Below are positions 38,833-52,500 of a stretch of DNA of 64,000 bases, piece by piece. The DNA lies in contig JAJNNQ010000075.1 of NCBI GenBank assembly GCA_027886175.1, positions 85,539,001 through 85,603,000 of the forward strand, in the 5' to 3' direction. The position numbers were made by a program, and so were the translations under genes. The DNA is from Phylloscopus collybita. Its lineage: Eukaryota; Chordata; Aves; Passeriformes; Phylloscopidae. Numbering within the stretch: position 1 is the stretch's first letter; each line of letters opens with the position of its first letter. The notes beneath the pieces are model-generated. The model was not told where the DNA came from. It saw only the letters and a list, made by a program, of their open reading frames with translations, and did not search any database.

Positions 38833-41800
38833 TTCATGATTGAAGTAAATGCTGCCCTTGGTTTTGGTAAATATGGTCACCAGAGTGTAATCCTGTCTAG
38901 AAGATGGCAATTTGTGAAGGCCATGCTGGGTTTTAGGCCAGCCCTGCCATGGAACAGGTAGAGCAGCAATGGTCAGTCCACCCAGTTTTGCATTTCCCTG
39001 TTTGCCTCAGTAAAGCTTCATTTATGTGTCTTCCCATCTTCCCTAAATGTCTTCTGCCTCTACAGTTGATCTCTCCTGATTATAGTAAGTACATAATTGT
39101 AATTACAATAACATTGAAGTTATTGAGCCACAATACAAGCAGAGCAATGACTCTGTAATTCTTGCTCAAGGAATATAGGTTTGAGCCTTAAAAATCTGTG
39201 CATTCAAGGAGAAGATTGTTTCAATGGGAATATCTCAGTATTTCTGAACTGTTCAGTGTGGTTCCTAATGGGCAGTTCTGGCAAGCTGCTTTCAAAACAT
39301 TTTGATTCTGTTCACAGTAGCAGTTATTCTTGTTAAACTGTTGATAAAATGATATTGCAAACAACAAAAATTTTCTGAACAAGGAGAAAAATGGCAATAT
39401 AGTCAAAACAGTTTGGGAAAAAAAAAAGGTGAAAGCCAAGATGTTGAAATGCAGTGTGTTAGACTTGGAGAGCTGCTGCACTAATGGCTATAAATAATGC
39501 AATACTTTTCCCATGGGCATATTGTAGAGCTCAACTGGTTAATGGCTGAAAAGCACTTTGAGATCTTATGTAGAGATATGCTTTGGAAAAGCAGAGTGCT
39601 GCTTAATGAAAGTCTAAATGCTGCTGCGCCACACTGTTCAGGCTATGTCAGTGAGTCCAGGTTTAGTGTCAATAGTGATTAAACTCAAGGATCACATTGT
39701 TGGACACGTTTAACATTTGGCAAGGTGACTATGGCTATGTTTTAGTAAACCAAAATAAATTATTAATTTGGTTCTTTTCACAATCATCTTATTTAATGCA
39801 AATTTTAGATTACTTTTTAATATACTATGGTGTTTTGGATGCTTTTCACGTTTGCTTACAGTAAAAACTAGCAACTGTCTACTTAAAAACTAAACCTTCA
39901 AGTTTATTATGTAAAGAGTGCTATATAAAATTACAGTATACCTGGCCCTAAAACATACTTCCATTATAATTATATAAAAATGAAAAATAAATATAAAACA
40001 GGGAGTCTGACTGAAGCATTTTAAATCTTTTTCTTTTGCAAGTTCCTCTTAAGGAGAAATGATACTTGAAAACTTGAAAAGTGATTTAGGTCTCCAGTCT
40101 GTTTAGGGAGTATAGATTTTAACATCTGATTTGACAGAATGGTTACAATTGTCTTTGCTTTTCTTCACCATGACTCGTGAGGAAACCTCAAGAAGTGTCT
40201 GCTTTTTTGGTTTTTTTGTGTCTTTCCCTTGTGGGAATTGGTTCTTTTCCCATTTACTTATGTGAATTTTCAATGATTAAGTGGCTTCTGTCATGACAAC
40301 ACATCTTAGCTCACATGCTACCTGGTAAGCAAGTTTATTTGCAAAGAATGCCACTAAAAGAAATGTCTCAAAGGAATCAATACTTGAAAACATGAATTCT
40401 AGATCTAGAGCAGCTCATAGTCTCTTTCAGAAGTTAGAACCTGTTATTACTGAGTGTGATGTTTTACTCACTCATTAATTTACTCTCTTCTTTCAAAGCT
40501 TATGAATGTGGACAGGCAAATGATAGTGATTTTAAATTTTTTTTCCTTCCTGTTTTCTCTTTCAAGTGCTTAATGTGCACTGCCCTAGCTTGGTATCTTA
40601 TTGCTAACCCCTTTGTATGGTTGCCAAGTTTTCTTGCATAATTTTCTTGACAAATGGCTCACTCATTAATATTTCAGGCCTGTTCCTACCAACCTCAGAC
40701 AAGTGGTATGCCCCAGGCAGGGAAATGTAGTTCCTTCCTTAGGAGCCTTCTAATCTTTTCCTTAAATGCTTTGTCAGAGCCCATGACAGATAAATGAAGA
40801 TAGTGCAGTTCAAACTAGAGATGACTTATTTGTACACACGTGACCACACATTTTCCAACTGGGAGGTGTTGTACTGCAGTGGAGTCTCCTCTCCAAACAT
40901 CTACATACTCTCTTCTTTATCTATCCTGAAGTCTGTGAAACTTATTGATTCTGAAGGGAAATCCTTAGAGATATTTGTCTCTTTCTTTTTTTGATTGGCT
41001 GTTGAAATATACATAGTCCTGATAAAGGCTCTGTCTGTTCACACTTTCATTATTTCTACAACAGAGACAGACCAAGGAGTGATGCCGCAGCTGAGTTAGA
41101 GCTTGAGTTGAGACCAAGTTCATATCACAGCTAGGTCTGAGGTGTGGATCTCTGGTGATATGCTGGCTTAAGGTGATAGCAAATTTGTGAAACAGATCTC
41201 TTTAAAGCTTGATGTGACAAAAAATTGATATGACACAAATCTTACAATACTCCTGCTGCTATTTAGGGTTGAAACATCCTGAGAAAGGCTTGTTTGATTT
41301 AAATATTGTTGATTACATACATATTACAACCATGAAATAATTCCTGGGTCTAAAATATTAATTATGTTTGTTATTTTATAATAATACTTAAATTGTTCTA
41401 ACTACACCATGTTGTCTAGGGTATTACTTAGGAGGGCATCTGGAAATCTATAGTCATAAGATTTCCCCAGTACTCCTGAAGAATGGAGTTAGAATCTATG
41501 GGGGTACAGCAGGTAAAGCTGAAGACTTCTCCTTTGTGGATGAACTTAGTGATTCATGTTAGCTGCCTCCTCTGGCATGTCCCATCTAAATCATTTGGTT
41601 TCCCCTGTTGTCTTTTGCACTGTTACCAAATCTGCATGTGTCCTATTCTTGGTATTTAATACGTTTTTTTTTTAAAAGTGTTACTCCCTCTTCCTCTTAA
41701 GGCAGGATGAGGTCTCTGAAGTTTTATTATGCCCAAATGGTGTAGCTAATCGATGAGAACTAGGAGCATCCCCCACTACAGATAAATACTGCTAATATTT

Positions 41801-44800
41801 AATTTCTAAGCAATTTTATTTTTACTCATAGGAAACTCCATAGGAGTAAAATTCTTGCTGGTGTATGCCTCTGTGAAAAATGCAGATAATGAGTTGCAGA
41901 TATTGAAGGAAGAAAGAAGGCAGAAGTGGTAATCTTAACTGCAGTGAGAATTTTATAGGTATTTAAGTGTTTCTGTCTCTTTCATCTGACAGTTATTTAC
42001 AAATACAGAAAGCTGCTTGGCAACATTTTTCAAGGCATTGGAAAAATAATATTCCCTCAGCAGCCAAGGGTAGTGTTTTGTCAGATTGCATTCCTTAAAA
42101 AATGGTTAGACACATTTGAGAATATTTAGGAATAATTTCTGCATTGCCTTTTCATGGTATGTAATTTGTAATGTAATGTATTCAAAATATATTTGTGTGA
42201 TGAGGATTTTCCCTTAAAATATGGAATTGACTATTAGCTGTTTTGTCTCATTGTGGAGGTAAGGGAGAATACAGGAATGTCGCCAGGAGATCAGGTCACA
42301 GCTGTCTAATTTTTAGTACTTCTGTGTGCCTTAGTCATCAAGCACTATTCAATGTTATTACTAAAGGGTTTATTGACATTTCTTCAGTAAATAACAAACT
42401 GTTTTAATTTGTAAAAAAAAAAAATTAAAAAAATCAAGAAATAATTACTGTATAAATGAAAGAAAAGCAGATATTGTTTCTGAGCAGGAGTGATTTTTCT
42501 TAGTTTAATCTTCTGTCATGCATATATATAATTTTTTTCCAACAATAGTTTCTTTTCTCTGAATTTGCTTATTTTGTTTCTATTCATCTGTTTTTTTAAG
42601 TTCAAATGAAATTAGTATGGTCAGGCTTTTCACCTTATACTTCTGAATTTTGCATGTTAGGGAGTTTGGTGCCTTTCCACCGACCCAGAAGTCTGAATTT
42701 GGCTTTGGTCTTTACCTCCTAATGTCATTTATGTATACATTTATCTCTTGAAAAATTATATACTGTCTCAATAATTCAGCAATGTGATGTACCTGATTAG
42801 CTTGCTGATCACAAATTCCAGTGCTTGGATACTCTACTCCTGAGTTGTTTAAAACAAATTCACTACAACTTGTCTTGAAATATCAGTCTTTGAAATGGTC
42901 TCATACCAGTTGGCAGCACAGCTACAGAGTTTGCGTGTGTTTTGGCTACTGAAATGCGTTTTACTTGCCTTGAATCATATGTCTGGAAGCATTATCCTTT
43001 TAGTAAGTGGGAAACTTACGGATAAACCTGAACAAACCTGAACACTGTTTAGCAGGGAAACCAGAGCCTGCAGCAGCCTTTGGAGGCCCGCATGGGGAAC
43101 TGAAAGTTGTTGCAGTGGGATGGCATTTTGTCATCATTTGCAATATCCAGCCTGCAGCTGAATGGTGAGTGTACTCAAGGGATGATGCAAGACATTTTGA
43201 ACTGGGTGCTTGCCCAGAAGTATGTTCCCTTCTCCAAAGACTTGCTGTTCACTGTGGTTATCTTGGCCCATCTTGCAGTCCCAAAGGAGCGGCGCAGGTG
43301 GTTGAAGGTGTGCCTCAGCAGTGTGGGCCATGTTTTCTGTGCTTGCCTCGAGGTGCTCATGTGTGTAAGACAGTCCATGAGATGCTGGCCTTTGTTCAGA
43401 CAATCAGCATCTTCTGCATTACTGGAAAAGGAGCATGGTTGTCAATACCTTTCATATTTAAGAAGGTTTTATATGTAGCACTGAGAGAAAGCAGGATCAT
43501 GCCTTATCCTAGAAAAGGTTTTTTTAGTTTTCTCTCTCAATCTTGCAAGCCTCAGAGTGTTGCCAAAGGTGGCATCATGATTAATGTATCACCACTACAG
43601 AGCAGACAGCCAGCCAGCTTATGACATATTTTTGCTCCAGTCAAGAAAAATAACAAAATAACAAAATAATAAAAAAGTTATTCTATGTGTTTCTGGAACT
43701 TACTGACAGATTATTAACTAGATGAACTCCGAGGACATGAAAAAAATTAAGAGCTGAATACTTGAAAGCTCTATTATCTTGCCAGTGCTTTGTAGTTCAC
43801 GACGTACTTTAATGGTGTTTAGCCATCATCAGGGATATCTGATAATATTCTGCCCTTGGAAGGTCAGGTTATAAAATGGATCCATTCTAAGTTATCTGTG
43901 AGGCTATTTCAGAAATCTGTGTGTGTTATATAAATTCAGCCTGCTCGGTAGAAGTCTGTTCTGGTGAGCAACAATGTATCATCATTTTGAAATGAGCATT
44001 AAAAAATCCGAGCTTGTTATTAGTTTTGCAGGCAAAATAATTTATGTTATATCCTATGCAATGCAGATATGGTCATGGCAATACAATGATATTTGCTGCT
44101 GTATGCCTACATAGTTTTCAAAACTAAAATTCAATGCTTAGCTAAATTGCTAAGCAGACTGGTAAATGTCCAATTTTAGCAGCCTAACATATGTTTATAA
44201 TTTTTGTTTTAACATATGCTATGTTGGTTGAACTCCCCTCCCCACACATACGGTAGATAAAAGCTGTCACATCACAAAATGGTGGCAGCCCAACTTTTCT
44301 AACATTTTCCATGGCACTTCAGAGTCTTGCATTAATTAGCTGTTCTTGGATAGGAGACAGACTCTCATCTTTGTAGAATTTTGGTTTCAAACCCGTCATG
44401 TACTTGGGTATATGTATGTGGTAGCCCATCTGTGTTTCTGCATCCATAAGCTGTAAAAAGCACAGGGCAGAGAGAAAAGTGGTCAACAGGAGCGAGGGTG
44501 CCCTTGGCTCACAGATGCAAATACCGAGCAAATGGCCCCAAATGCTGGCCTGTTTGGGCACTAGTTTCCTCAAACAGGAGCATGCTCTCTCTTCCACTTG
44601 TACAGGAGAGGTGAGTGAATAAAACAATGTTGGTGCACAGCACTGTTTTTTTTCATTGTGAGCTGCTAAACCACCCCTCTTTTCTCCTCCTTTTTCAAAG
44701 CAGATGTAAGGAGGAATTTCATTGAGTCTACGATTCTTTCCTAAACCTCAGCTGGGTAGTGGAGAATTGTGACAAATACCACTGCAGCTGTGATAATGCT

Positions 44801-47800
44801 GTCTTAATCCTTGCTGCACTATGACATGGAAACCTGGATTTAGACATGAAAGGACATTCCTTAATAGTACAGCAGTATGATCCCTTATCAAATCAAACTG
44901 TCTTTTGCATGTCCTCCAAAACTACGGTATTTTTTGTCTGATATATTCTGTCTGCTGTTTCCATGTTGTCAGGCTCCTGTGTACTTCAGCGTGTGTAATG
45001 TCTGCTGGGCTGCTGCATGGGGAATGGTTGGTTTCTCGTGGGGGAGGAAGGAGCTTTGCCCATCAATTGAAACTGCTGTAGAAATGTCACAGGGTCTATG
45101 GTACAGGACTGATTTTGGCAAGTGTGGTCGTATCGCTCCCTGGTCTCTGCACAGCATGGACAGGGTTGTTCTTATGCCTTTACCCCTGGGTGGCATGGAT
45201 GCCACCTCCTGCCCTCTGGTCTGCCTTGGAGTTGCTCAGAAGCTCATGCCTACATGCCAGCATAGTTCCAAGTATATTGGCACAACATCATGTATATGTT
45301 GTTCCTATCCAAGACCAGAGTTGTAGTAGGCATCTCAGTATGGAGATGGAGGTGCAGCATCCTGAGCTTTAGGGGAGCTGCTGAGGTGCCCTGGAATGTG
45401 TCAGTGGTGGTGTCTGGCTGAGGACATGTGTAATAAGAGGTGTTGGGCCTGGTGCTTGCATGTCCACCTGCAGAGCTTTGAGAAACCTCACAGAGAGCTG
45501 CCAGCAGAGCATCCTGCTTCCAAAGCCCTGTGTGGGCTCCCAGCTGCGAGCCGGAGCCACTGTCAAGCTCAGAACACAGTACTCGCTGGTGATGCTGGTG
45601 GAGGGCTTTGCCATCTTTGGATTGTAGATACCACTGGTGGTTGTTCAATGCCTATTTCCCATTTATGTATTTGTTTTCAGCTACAGGACCTGCAGCTGCT
45701 GTTTGGCTTGCTGTTCTTGTTAGCTGGCTGGCAGGCCTGGCTATGGGATTCAGGTTTTGTCAGTGTGCACAGAAAGCAGTTTTGTTTCCCTGCCAAATGA
45801 AAAGCATGGTGGAAATAAAGGAAGAAAATGATACATTTAAGCTGCTTTTTCAGACATTTGGATAAATGTAGAAATAAATAGACATAAATGCATAAATGTC
45901 TGTTTATTGTAAGTGAACGTAAGTAATTAGTGTATTCTTAACACCAGGTATTTATTGTTAAAAGCAAGGTAAAGAGACATCTTTATTTTCCAGTGTTTCT
46001 CTCTGCCTTGGTAAACACTACTTTGATTTGAATATTTTGTGTACAGTCTGCAGAGTGTAAACATACTTTACTTTCTTTCTTTTCTGTGGTTTCTCTGCCC
46101 AAATGTAACTTGTCACCCATTGAGTTGAACTAAGTCCAATACCATTTTTCTGTCATGATTCTGAAAGAGGAATACATGACTCTAGTGAGAGAGGGAAGCA
46201 GCAGTGTCTTGGTGAAGGACTTCAGTGTTTCTGGAGCTCTGTGTGATACCATGTTAGGGGCACATTTAGTGCTTGCTGTTGTTTGCAGCACTTGGACATT
46301 GGATAACTCACCAAAAAACTGTAACTTTTCTTTCAGCTCACATTACTTACTGCTCAGATTTGCTAATGCAGGTAATAATGCCATTCAACTATTTAAGGCA
46401 CAGACATAATGTTAGGATGAAAACTCTGATGCAAGTTCACCTGTAGGTTTTTCTCCTGTACAAGTTTGTGAGGAGTATATATCACTTGCTCATAAAAATG
46501 AGCGTTTCTGAACTATCAGAAACTGATAGCAGGGTTCCTCATTCCAAATACTGAAATATCATCAGGTAAGCCCTTGAAGATTTATATACTGGAGTCTCCC
46601 CTAAGAATAGTGAGTCTTAAACAAACAAACAAGAGTGCCCCCCGACACTTGTGGTGCATGTTCTTATTTCTTTTTCCATAAATTTATAATAATCAAAACT
46701 GTTTATGTGAAAGTTAAGCTTCTCATATGGTTGTCTGATTTTCAGAGGAATGATATTTAAGAAAACATCACAAGAATCACGATAAAGTTATGAGAGTTTT
46801 TTTGTACATTACGGTTATGTGTAAGTTTTGAATTGAAGTTTTGAGAAAAATAAATGTATGGGCAGATGGTGATATTTACTTAAGGGAAGCTGAATTCATT
46901 ATCTGACTAGTACTGGGTATTTCAAGCAGCTGTTTGAAAATGAGAACTCACTTTCCATGAAGGAGAACGTATGTTTCAGGAAAATGGAGTCTCTTTTCAA
47001 AATGTAAGACTATCCCTTGGTTAGCTTCTATCAGAGTGGTTTTCAGTGTGTGTGTGAATTCATTTATTGAAGAACATGCTCAGTAATTATCAAGAGCTAA
47101 TTTGGTGAAATAGTTTTGTAAACTCCTAACTGCCCCCCCTGCCAAAGACAGTCATTCTTAAAAGTTTCCAAACTAGATAAAATTTATAGCTGTTCTTTAT
47201 TTCTAAAGGTATTCTACCAGAAAAAGGATTAAACCAAATATTCAGTATCTTACTCTTCCCCGCCAGGTTTAATTTCTGTCTACCCAACTTGCCTTTATTT
47301 TGATTGATTGAGATACAATTACTTGAGGAAATACACTTATGGAAAACTTCTAGATATAAGCCAGAAGAAAGAAAGCCAAATGTGACCACAGTCCTTACGT
47401 TTTACAGATTTGGGGTTTTTTTTTTCTGGGACTCTCTATTTTAGTATGTCTGTTCTATTTGCATACATATTTTGTGAGAGTATGAAAAATAGTCTCAACT
47501 TGTTTATTTTCTTACTTACACTTGTTTTCCTAATGTTCCTGTGGAAAGCTAGTCAGATACTGTAATACTAAAGATTGAAAAGTGTTCCTTGAAGACTGTT
47601 GTGCATTTATTATTGCTTATGTCTTTTCTTCCCCTAGGTCTCTAAGATGACTTTATAGAAAATTCTTTGCTTGGAAAATCTGTGGCCCTGTATTTCTTGG
47701 TTCATAGTGAAATATAAACCAGTTTGTTTGTAGCAGATGCCTTTCCCCTTTCACTTAACTTCTTATGCCTCTGTTTCCCCATTCCATAATAAAGCAAATT

Positions 47801-48888
47801 TTAATGCTTAATTATTTTACTGGAACCTTTGCTAATATTTCTGAAGCCCAACTATAGATTTTCAAATAATTTTTCATCTCAGAATGGCCTTGTGCATATG
47901 GAGTGACTGAAAGGTTCATCACTCTCAAAACTCTTTGGTTTTGGAATTATCTTTGAACTCTACAGAGAATGCAGCTGTGTACACATAAAGCACAAAGCCT
48001 GTCTGTGAACAGGGAGGATGTGTAAAGATGGCCCTTTGATGGGAAATGAGTTCTTCAGTTCAGACAACTTGAAGAATCTCATCACTTTGCCTTCCTGGTA
48101 TCTGACAAGCCTGCCTCCCCTGTACAGCAGTGGAAGCTGTGAAAACAGCCATCCTGGGGAACATATGGAAAAAGGGGTTTTGTGCTCACTGCAAAATCCT
48201 AACATTGGTTCTGACTATATGGAGTCTTTGTTGTGAATCTTGTGCAGTACTCATATGTGAATTTAATAAGCTGTTTATATATAAATATATGAGTTGTCTG
48301 GCCATCTGTTTTTTCACAGCGGTTCAGTAGTTTGAAAGGTTAAACTGGTTTTGTCTGGCATAAAATTAGAATTAGTGATGATTGCATAGTGCGTGCCACA
48401 TGCATCAGGTAGATGTGGAACATGTTCTGCAGCTTCTGCTAATGGGGGAGATGATACAGCAATAAGTTAATTGCTTATTATAAGCGAGTTCTGACTGCTG
48501 AAGGGCACTGTTAAGTTTCCGAGTTTCTCTTAAGTATTATTGGGTTATTGCCGCCTGTTTTAATTGGATGAAAAATATTGTTCCACAGAAAGCCTGATGT
48601 TTATTCATCTTTAAAGAGCATCATCTGGAATGGGGTTCAGGCTAGGTCTAGAGTCATTAGTACTGGTGCAGTCATGCAGAAGCCTGATAACTGAATAAAA
48701 CATCCTAGCTGAAATTTGACCACAAGGGTATTTTCCATCTTCTGAAATCAAAAGACTGGTTTATAATGGGAACTTTGTCTTACTAACCAAGCAGACATTT
48801 GAATTTATCTATCCCAAAATAATAGTAATTCCTGCAGCAACATGGCAGTTCCTAACTCAAATATTTTTAATTTCTTTTCTTTCTCTAG
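38833..48888. other. AT-rich non-coding DNA ending at the FARS2 exon 2 acceptor
   Basis: About 10 kb with no recognised gene. Two patches stand out by higher G+C: about 43055-43390 and about 44970-45760. They carry several overlapping ORFs of up to about 150 codons in different frames, but none shows a recognisable domain. They may be decayed repeats. An (AAC/AAAT)n run lies near 43645-43675. The interval ends in the pyrimidine tract and AG of the FARS2 exon. Confidence 0.55.
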
Positions 48889-48906
48889 ATCATAAAATAG
48901 TTTACA
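48871..48906 (+). other. FARS2: FARS2 exon 2 splice acceptor and 5' UTR part
   Basis: An all-pyrimidine run TTTCTTTTCTTTCTCT is followed by AG at 48887-48888, a strong acceptor. The exon then has 18 bases of 5' UTR (48889-48906). These contain an in-frame TAG at 48898-48900, nine bases before the ATG, so the reading frame cannot extend upstream. The start context is ACAATGG, with A at -3 and G at +4, a good vertebrate start site. Confidence 0.88.
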
Positions 48907-49524
48907 ATGGCAATGCTCTGGAAATTTATGAGAGTAGCTAAGTATTCTAAAACAGCTTTATCACCAAAAGTAAAGGTAAGAGGAATTCCCACCCATTCAA
49001 GGTATTCTTCGTCCAAGTCTGTACCTTCAGATTTTGCTGCCAGTACACCCTACTCAAATACTGTGGAACTGCTTGGTAAATCTTATCCTCAAGATGACTA
49101 CAGCAATGTCACAGAGAAGATTCTTTCCAAGGTGGGGAAGAACTTGCACAACAGAAAACATCACCCTTTGTGGCTAATCAAGGAGCAGGTGAAGGAGCAC
49201 TTCTACAAACATTATCTAGGACGCCGTGGGACTCCGCTCTTTTCTGTGTATGACGGTCTTTCTCCAGTGGTTACAGTCCAGCAGAATTTTGATAGTTTAC
49301 TTATTCCACAAAACCATGCTAGCAGAAGGAAAGAGGATAACTATTACTTGAATCGTGACCACATGCTAAGAGCACACACATCAGCTCATCAGTGGGACTT
49401 GATACACTCTGGCCTGGACGCCTTTCTGGCAGTGGGAGATGTCTACCGCCGAGACACGATTGATAACACCCACTACCCAGTCTTCCACCAGATGGAGGGA
49501 GTGCGCCTCTTCTCCTGCCACGAG
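48907..49524 (+). CDS. FARS2: FARS2 first coding exon (mitochondrial phenylalanyl-tRNA synthetase, N-terminal part)
   Basis: The enzyme charges mitochondrial tRNA-Phe with phenylalanine, using ATP, in the mitochondrial matrix. Unlike the cytosolic heterotetramer it works as a single chain. The exon encodes residues 1-206. Residues 1-41 have no acidic residue and carry repeated Lys/Arg (K6, R9, K12, K15, K21, K23, R25, R32), as in a mitochondrial targeting peptide. From [12 protein letters not shown] (53-64) the family sequence is unmistakable, including HHPLWLIKE (85-93), GTPLFSVYD (108-116), the substrate-pocket segment AHTSAHQ (156-162), GDVYRRD (177-183) and motif 2 [10 protein letters not shown] (193-202) with Gln195 and Glu197. 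The start is fixed by an in-frame stop nine bases upstream; a second ATG follows at codon 3. The exon ends CACGAG before donor gtatga, phase 0. Reading on would hit a stop after one codon. Confidence 0.97.
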
Positions 49525-52500
49525 GTATGAATTCTCTAGCTGGGGTGAAAGACCTTTTGGGTAAGTTGCTTGGTCTTGTGTTTGCTGCAAGCAAACTTCA
49601 TCTGCGTAAGCAAGGTTCATGCACGTAAGCATGTTACAGCAACAGTGTTATGCTGCACAGTGATAAAGATCAAGTGGTTTATCATACACCAATGTTTTTA
49701 ATTTGTGAAAAATGTAGATGGAACGTGTTGAATTTGAAAACAACCATAAAATTCCCTAGGAAAATATGAAAAAATGAAAAGACAATATTATTGAAAGCTG
49801 GCAAAGTGAAACATAATCTGAAATGAAACAACTTGTTCAGTTAATGATCTGTACAACTCAATTCTATTTCTGTCACAACTCTCTTCTGGTGAGATCACTT
49901 TACCAAAACTTCTATCAAATTAATTTTTGAAGGACTCCTTGGATGTGAGTTGTTAGCAGCTACTTCCAAAGTACAGTTTACACTGTCATCTTTTCTTTAT
50001 ATTTTAATAGTGCCAACCTTCTGTAAATGAATATAATTTTCTAGGGAATTGTTCCATTCTTCATTTCATCCTAAAGCTGCATTGAAGGATTCATCTGTTG
50101 CAGCCAATAGTTATGTGTGGTGCATACACAGTGAACCCATCAGAGTCCAGAGGCATCAGCTAAAGAGCTCTAGGTTGATGTCCAAGACTCTTAAGTTTAT
50201 ATATTTTGTTGGCACAGCTTGCATGTTCTGCAGATGCCTGGGTGTCATTAAGTACTCTGCTGCATCATTGATCAGTGGTAAATATAAGCCAGTTTGTTTT
50301 CCAAATAGTAATTGATTTGTATAATTTGTGTATGCTTGTAGCAATACTGCCAAATTCACAGTTCTATAACTAAAACTAGCTTATTCTAATAATACTGAGA
50401 TGTAGACCGTTCCTAATGTGCTTGCCAACGGGTGACAGGAGCTTGGCAGAGAAGCCTGATGCCTTTGGATGCCTGAGGGAAAACGAAGGTAATCATAGAG
50501 CATTGCTTTTCTCTGTGATGGAAGGGGCTCGTGCTGCCTGCACTGCACTTTCCCACCCCGTGCAGCCGCTGTTTGTTCCACTGCAAAGGCATATCTGCTT
50601 CTGCAGGTGTCCTGAGAGCCGTGTGCTGCTGGATCCAGCCTGCAGCTGCTTCTTTGGTAACCACGAAATGGGAATATTGCAGACTTACCCAGCCTCGTTT
50701 GTTTGCTGTTCTTTTCACATGGGCCTATTTAGGAATATAATCAGGGTGTATGGTATACAATACTACGTTAAGAAAATACCATTTCTTAACCTTTTTGTTT
50801 GTCACAACCTTTTTTTTTTTCACTTGAATGGAAGTTCAGTCATTCAGATGGAAATATTTTATCTGCCACAAAATTATAACATCAGTATTCTTGCAGGGTG
50901 AAATTCCTGCAACCTTGGGTGTGATTGATCATTGAAATACTTGTTAATGAATATACCCCTCAGGAAATGTTAGTCCTAATACTAGACTATTTCTTTCTAC
51001 TCCACAAACTTAATTAATAGGAATAATAGGATTTGAGTAACTGGGAACAGTGTTACAGGCATGTTTTCACTGAAACAGAGTTCTATCTAGAAATATGCAA
51101 TCCTTAACAATCTAATTCATTGCATTGGAGATGGTTTCTTTTTCCCCAAGAATATGATTGAGATGTTATTGGAGAGCTTTCTATACTTATGAAGAAAGAA
51201 TAGTGGTGCGGTGTACGATGTATAAAGTGTTGTGTATTGGGCAATGTGCAAAAATTATAAACCTGAGCATGATCTGATGCATCCTTTTTTGCTTCAGTTC
51301 GTGTTTCAATATATATGCCTTTTTACAATCATAATCACAGGAGTCTTGTGGAAAAGAAATGGATGTGTAATTCTAAAATTTCACTGGGGCATGTTTCTGT
51401 GTTTTGTATTCTGGTTGTCTGTTCAGAATAATCCACATTTAAATAATTCCAGAAGGAGTCATCTGAGTGGAACAAAGACTAAATAGAGGTAATACTACAT
51501 GAGAGAAATACTCTGATATTCATTTATTTATACTCAAGTTTAAGCTGTAACCCACTGAGCAGAAACGTGTGACTGTCAGGGCCTGTTACCCTTGTCTCAG
51601 ACTCTTCATTCCTAACCAGGCTACAGTCTCTGGTGACAGGAAATTTGCACAAGTACCAAGGATTAGAATCTTTAGAACCAAGGGATTGGAACTAAAACTG
51701 TTAGCTCTAAGCTACAAGCCCTGGGTACATTTCGTGTTATGGCCAATACAGTAATTTTACGTGCTGCTGTCAGTTTGCTGCTCTAATTTGTTCTTTTGGT
51801 TTTTACATTTATCATTCACTAATGACCTAAGAAGATGTGAGAAGAATGACAAAAGAACTTGAATTTAGAGGAATTTGGTGTTTGATCTCAGTTTAGGAGG
51901 TGTGGGGGAAATGCCAGTTTATCCTCAGCTGAAATTTTTCGGCAGAATACAAAAGATGTAGGAGATGCACAAAAGTGTGTCTCCTTTACAAATCCCAAAT
52001 TCTGTAGTCATCACTAGGTTAAAACTCCTGTCCTGTGATGGAAACCTTCAGCATAGTTCTTTATATCAAAGTTAAAATCAGTATGTTGAAGTAAGATCTG
52101 GAAAAATAAACTAAGTTTGGCAATTTTACAGTATTTTTTATGAGATATTTGGGAGCTATTTTCTTGACTATATGTTTTTTCATAATGGTTGGTTGATTAC
52201 TTTTTAAAGAGAAAAGTAATCTGTAATTCAAAGATGAGCAGGTAACTGATGCATTTCTGCAGCTTAGTGTGAACGTAAATGTTAAAGTACAAAAGAAATT
52301 CCCATCTCCCAAACTAACTCATTGCTAAAAGTTTGAATAATTAATGCTTAAATTTCTCATAAACTTTTAAAAAATGTCCTTGGTCTGCTATCAAAGAACA
52401 TCTGAAAATACATTTAGACATGTTTTCAATATAATTAAAAGTATTTTAGGTGATTATTACGTGAATGTAATAGAAGAACAGTTAGAAAATGACCAATACA

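Noticed and set aside
43107..43624. Two overlapping + strand ORFs of 123 and 151 codons
   Set aside because: They overlap in different frames with minus-strand ORFs as well, the usual picture of a GC-richer non-coding patch, and no domain is visible.
50416..50901. 161-codon + strand ORF in FARS2 intron 2
   Set aside because: No recognisable domain. It crosses from a GC-rich patch into T-rich DNA with a matching change of amino-acid composition, and no splice or promoter context supports it.
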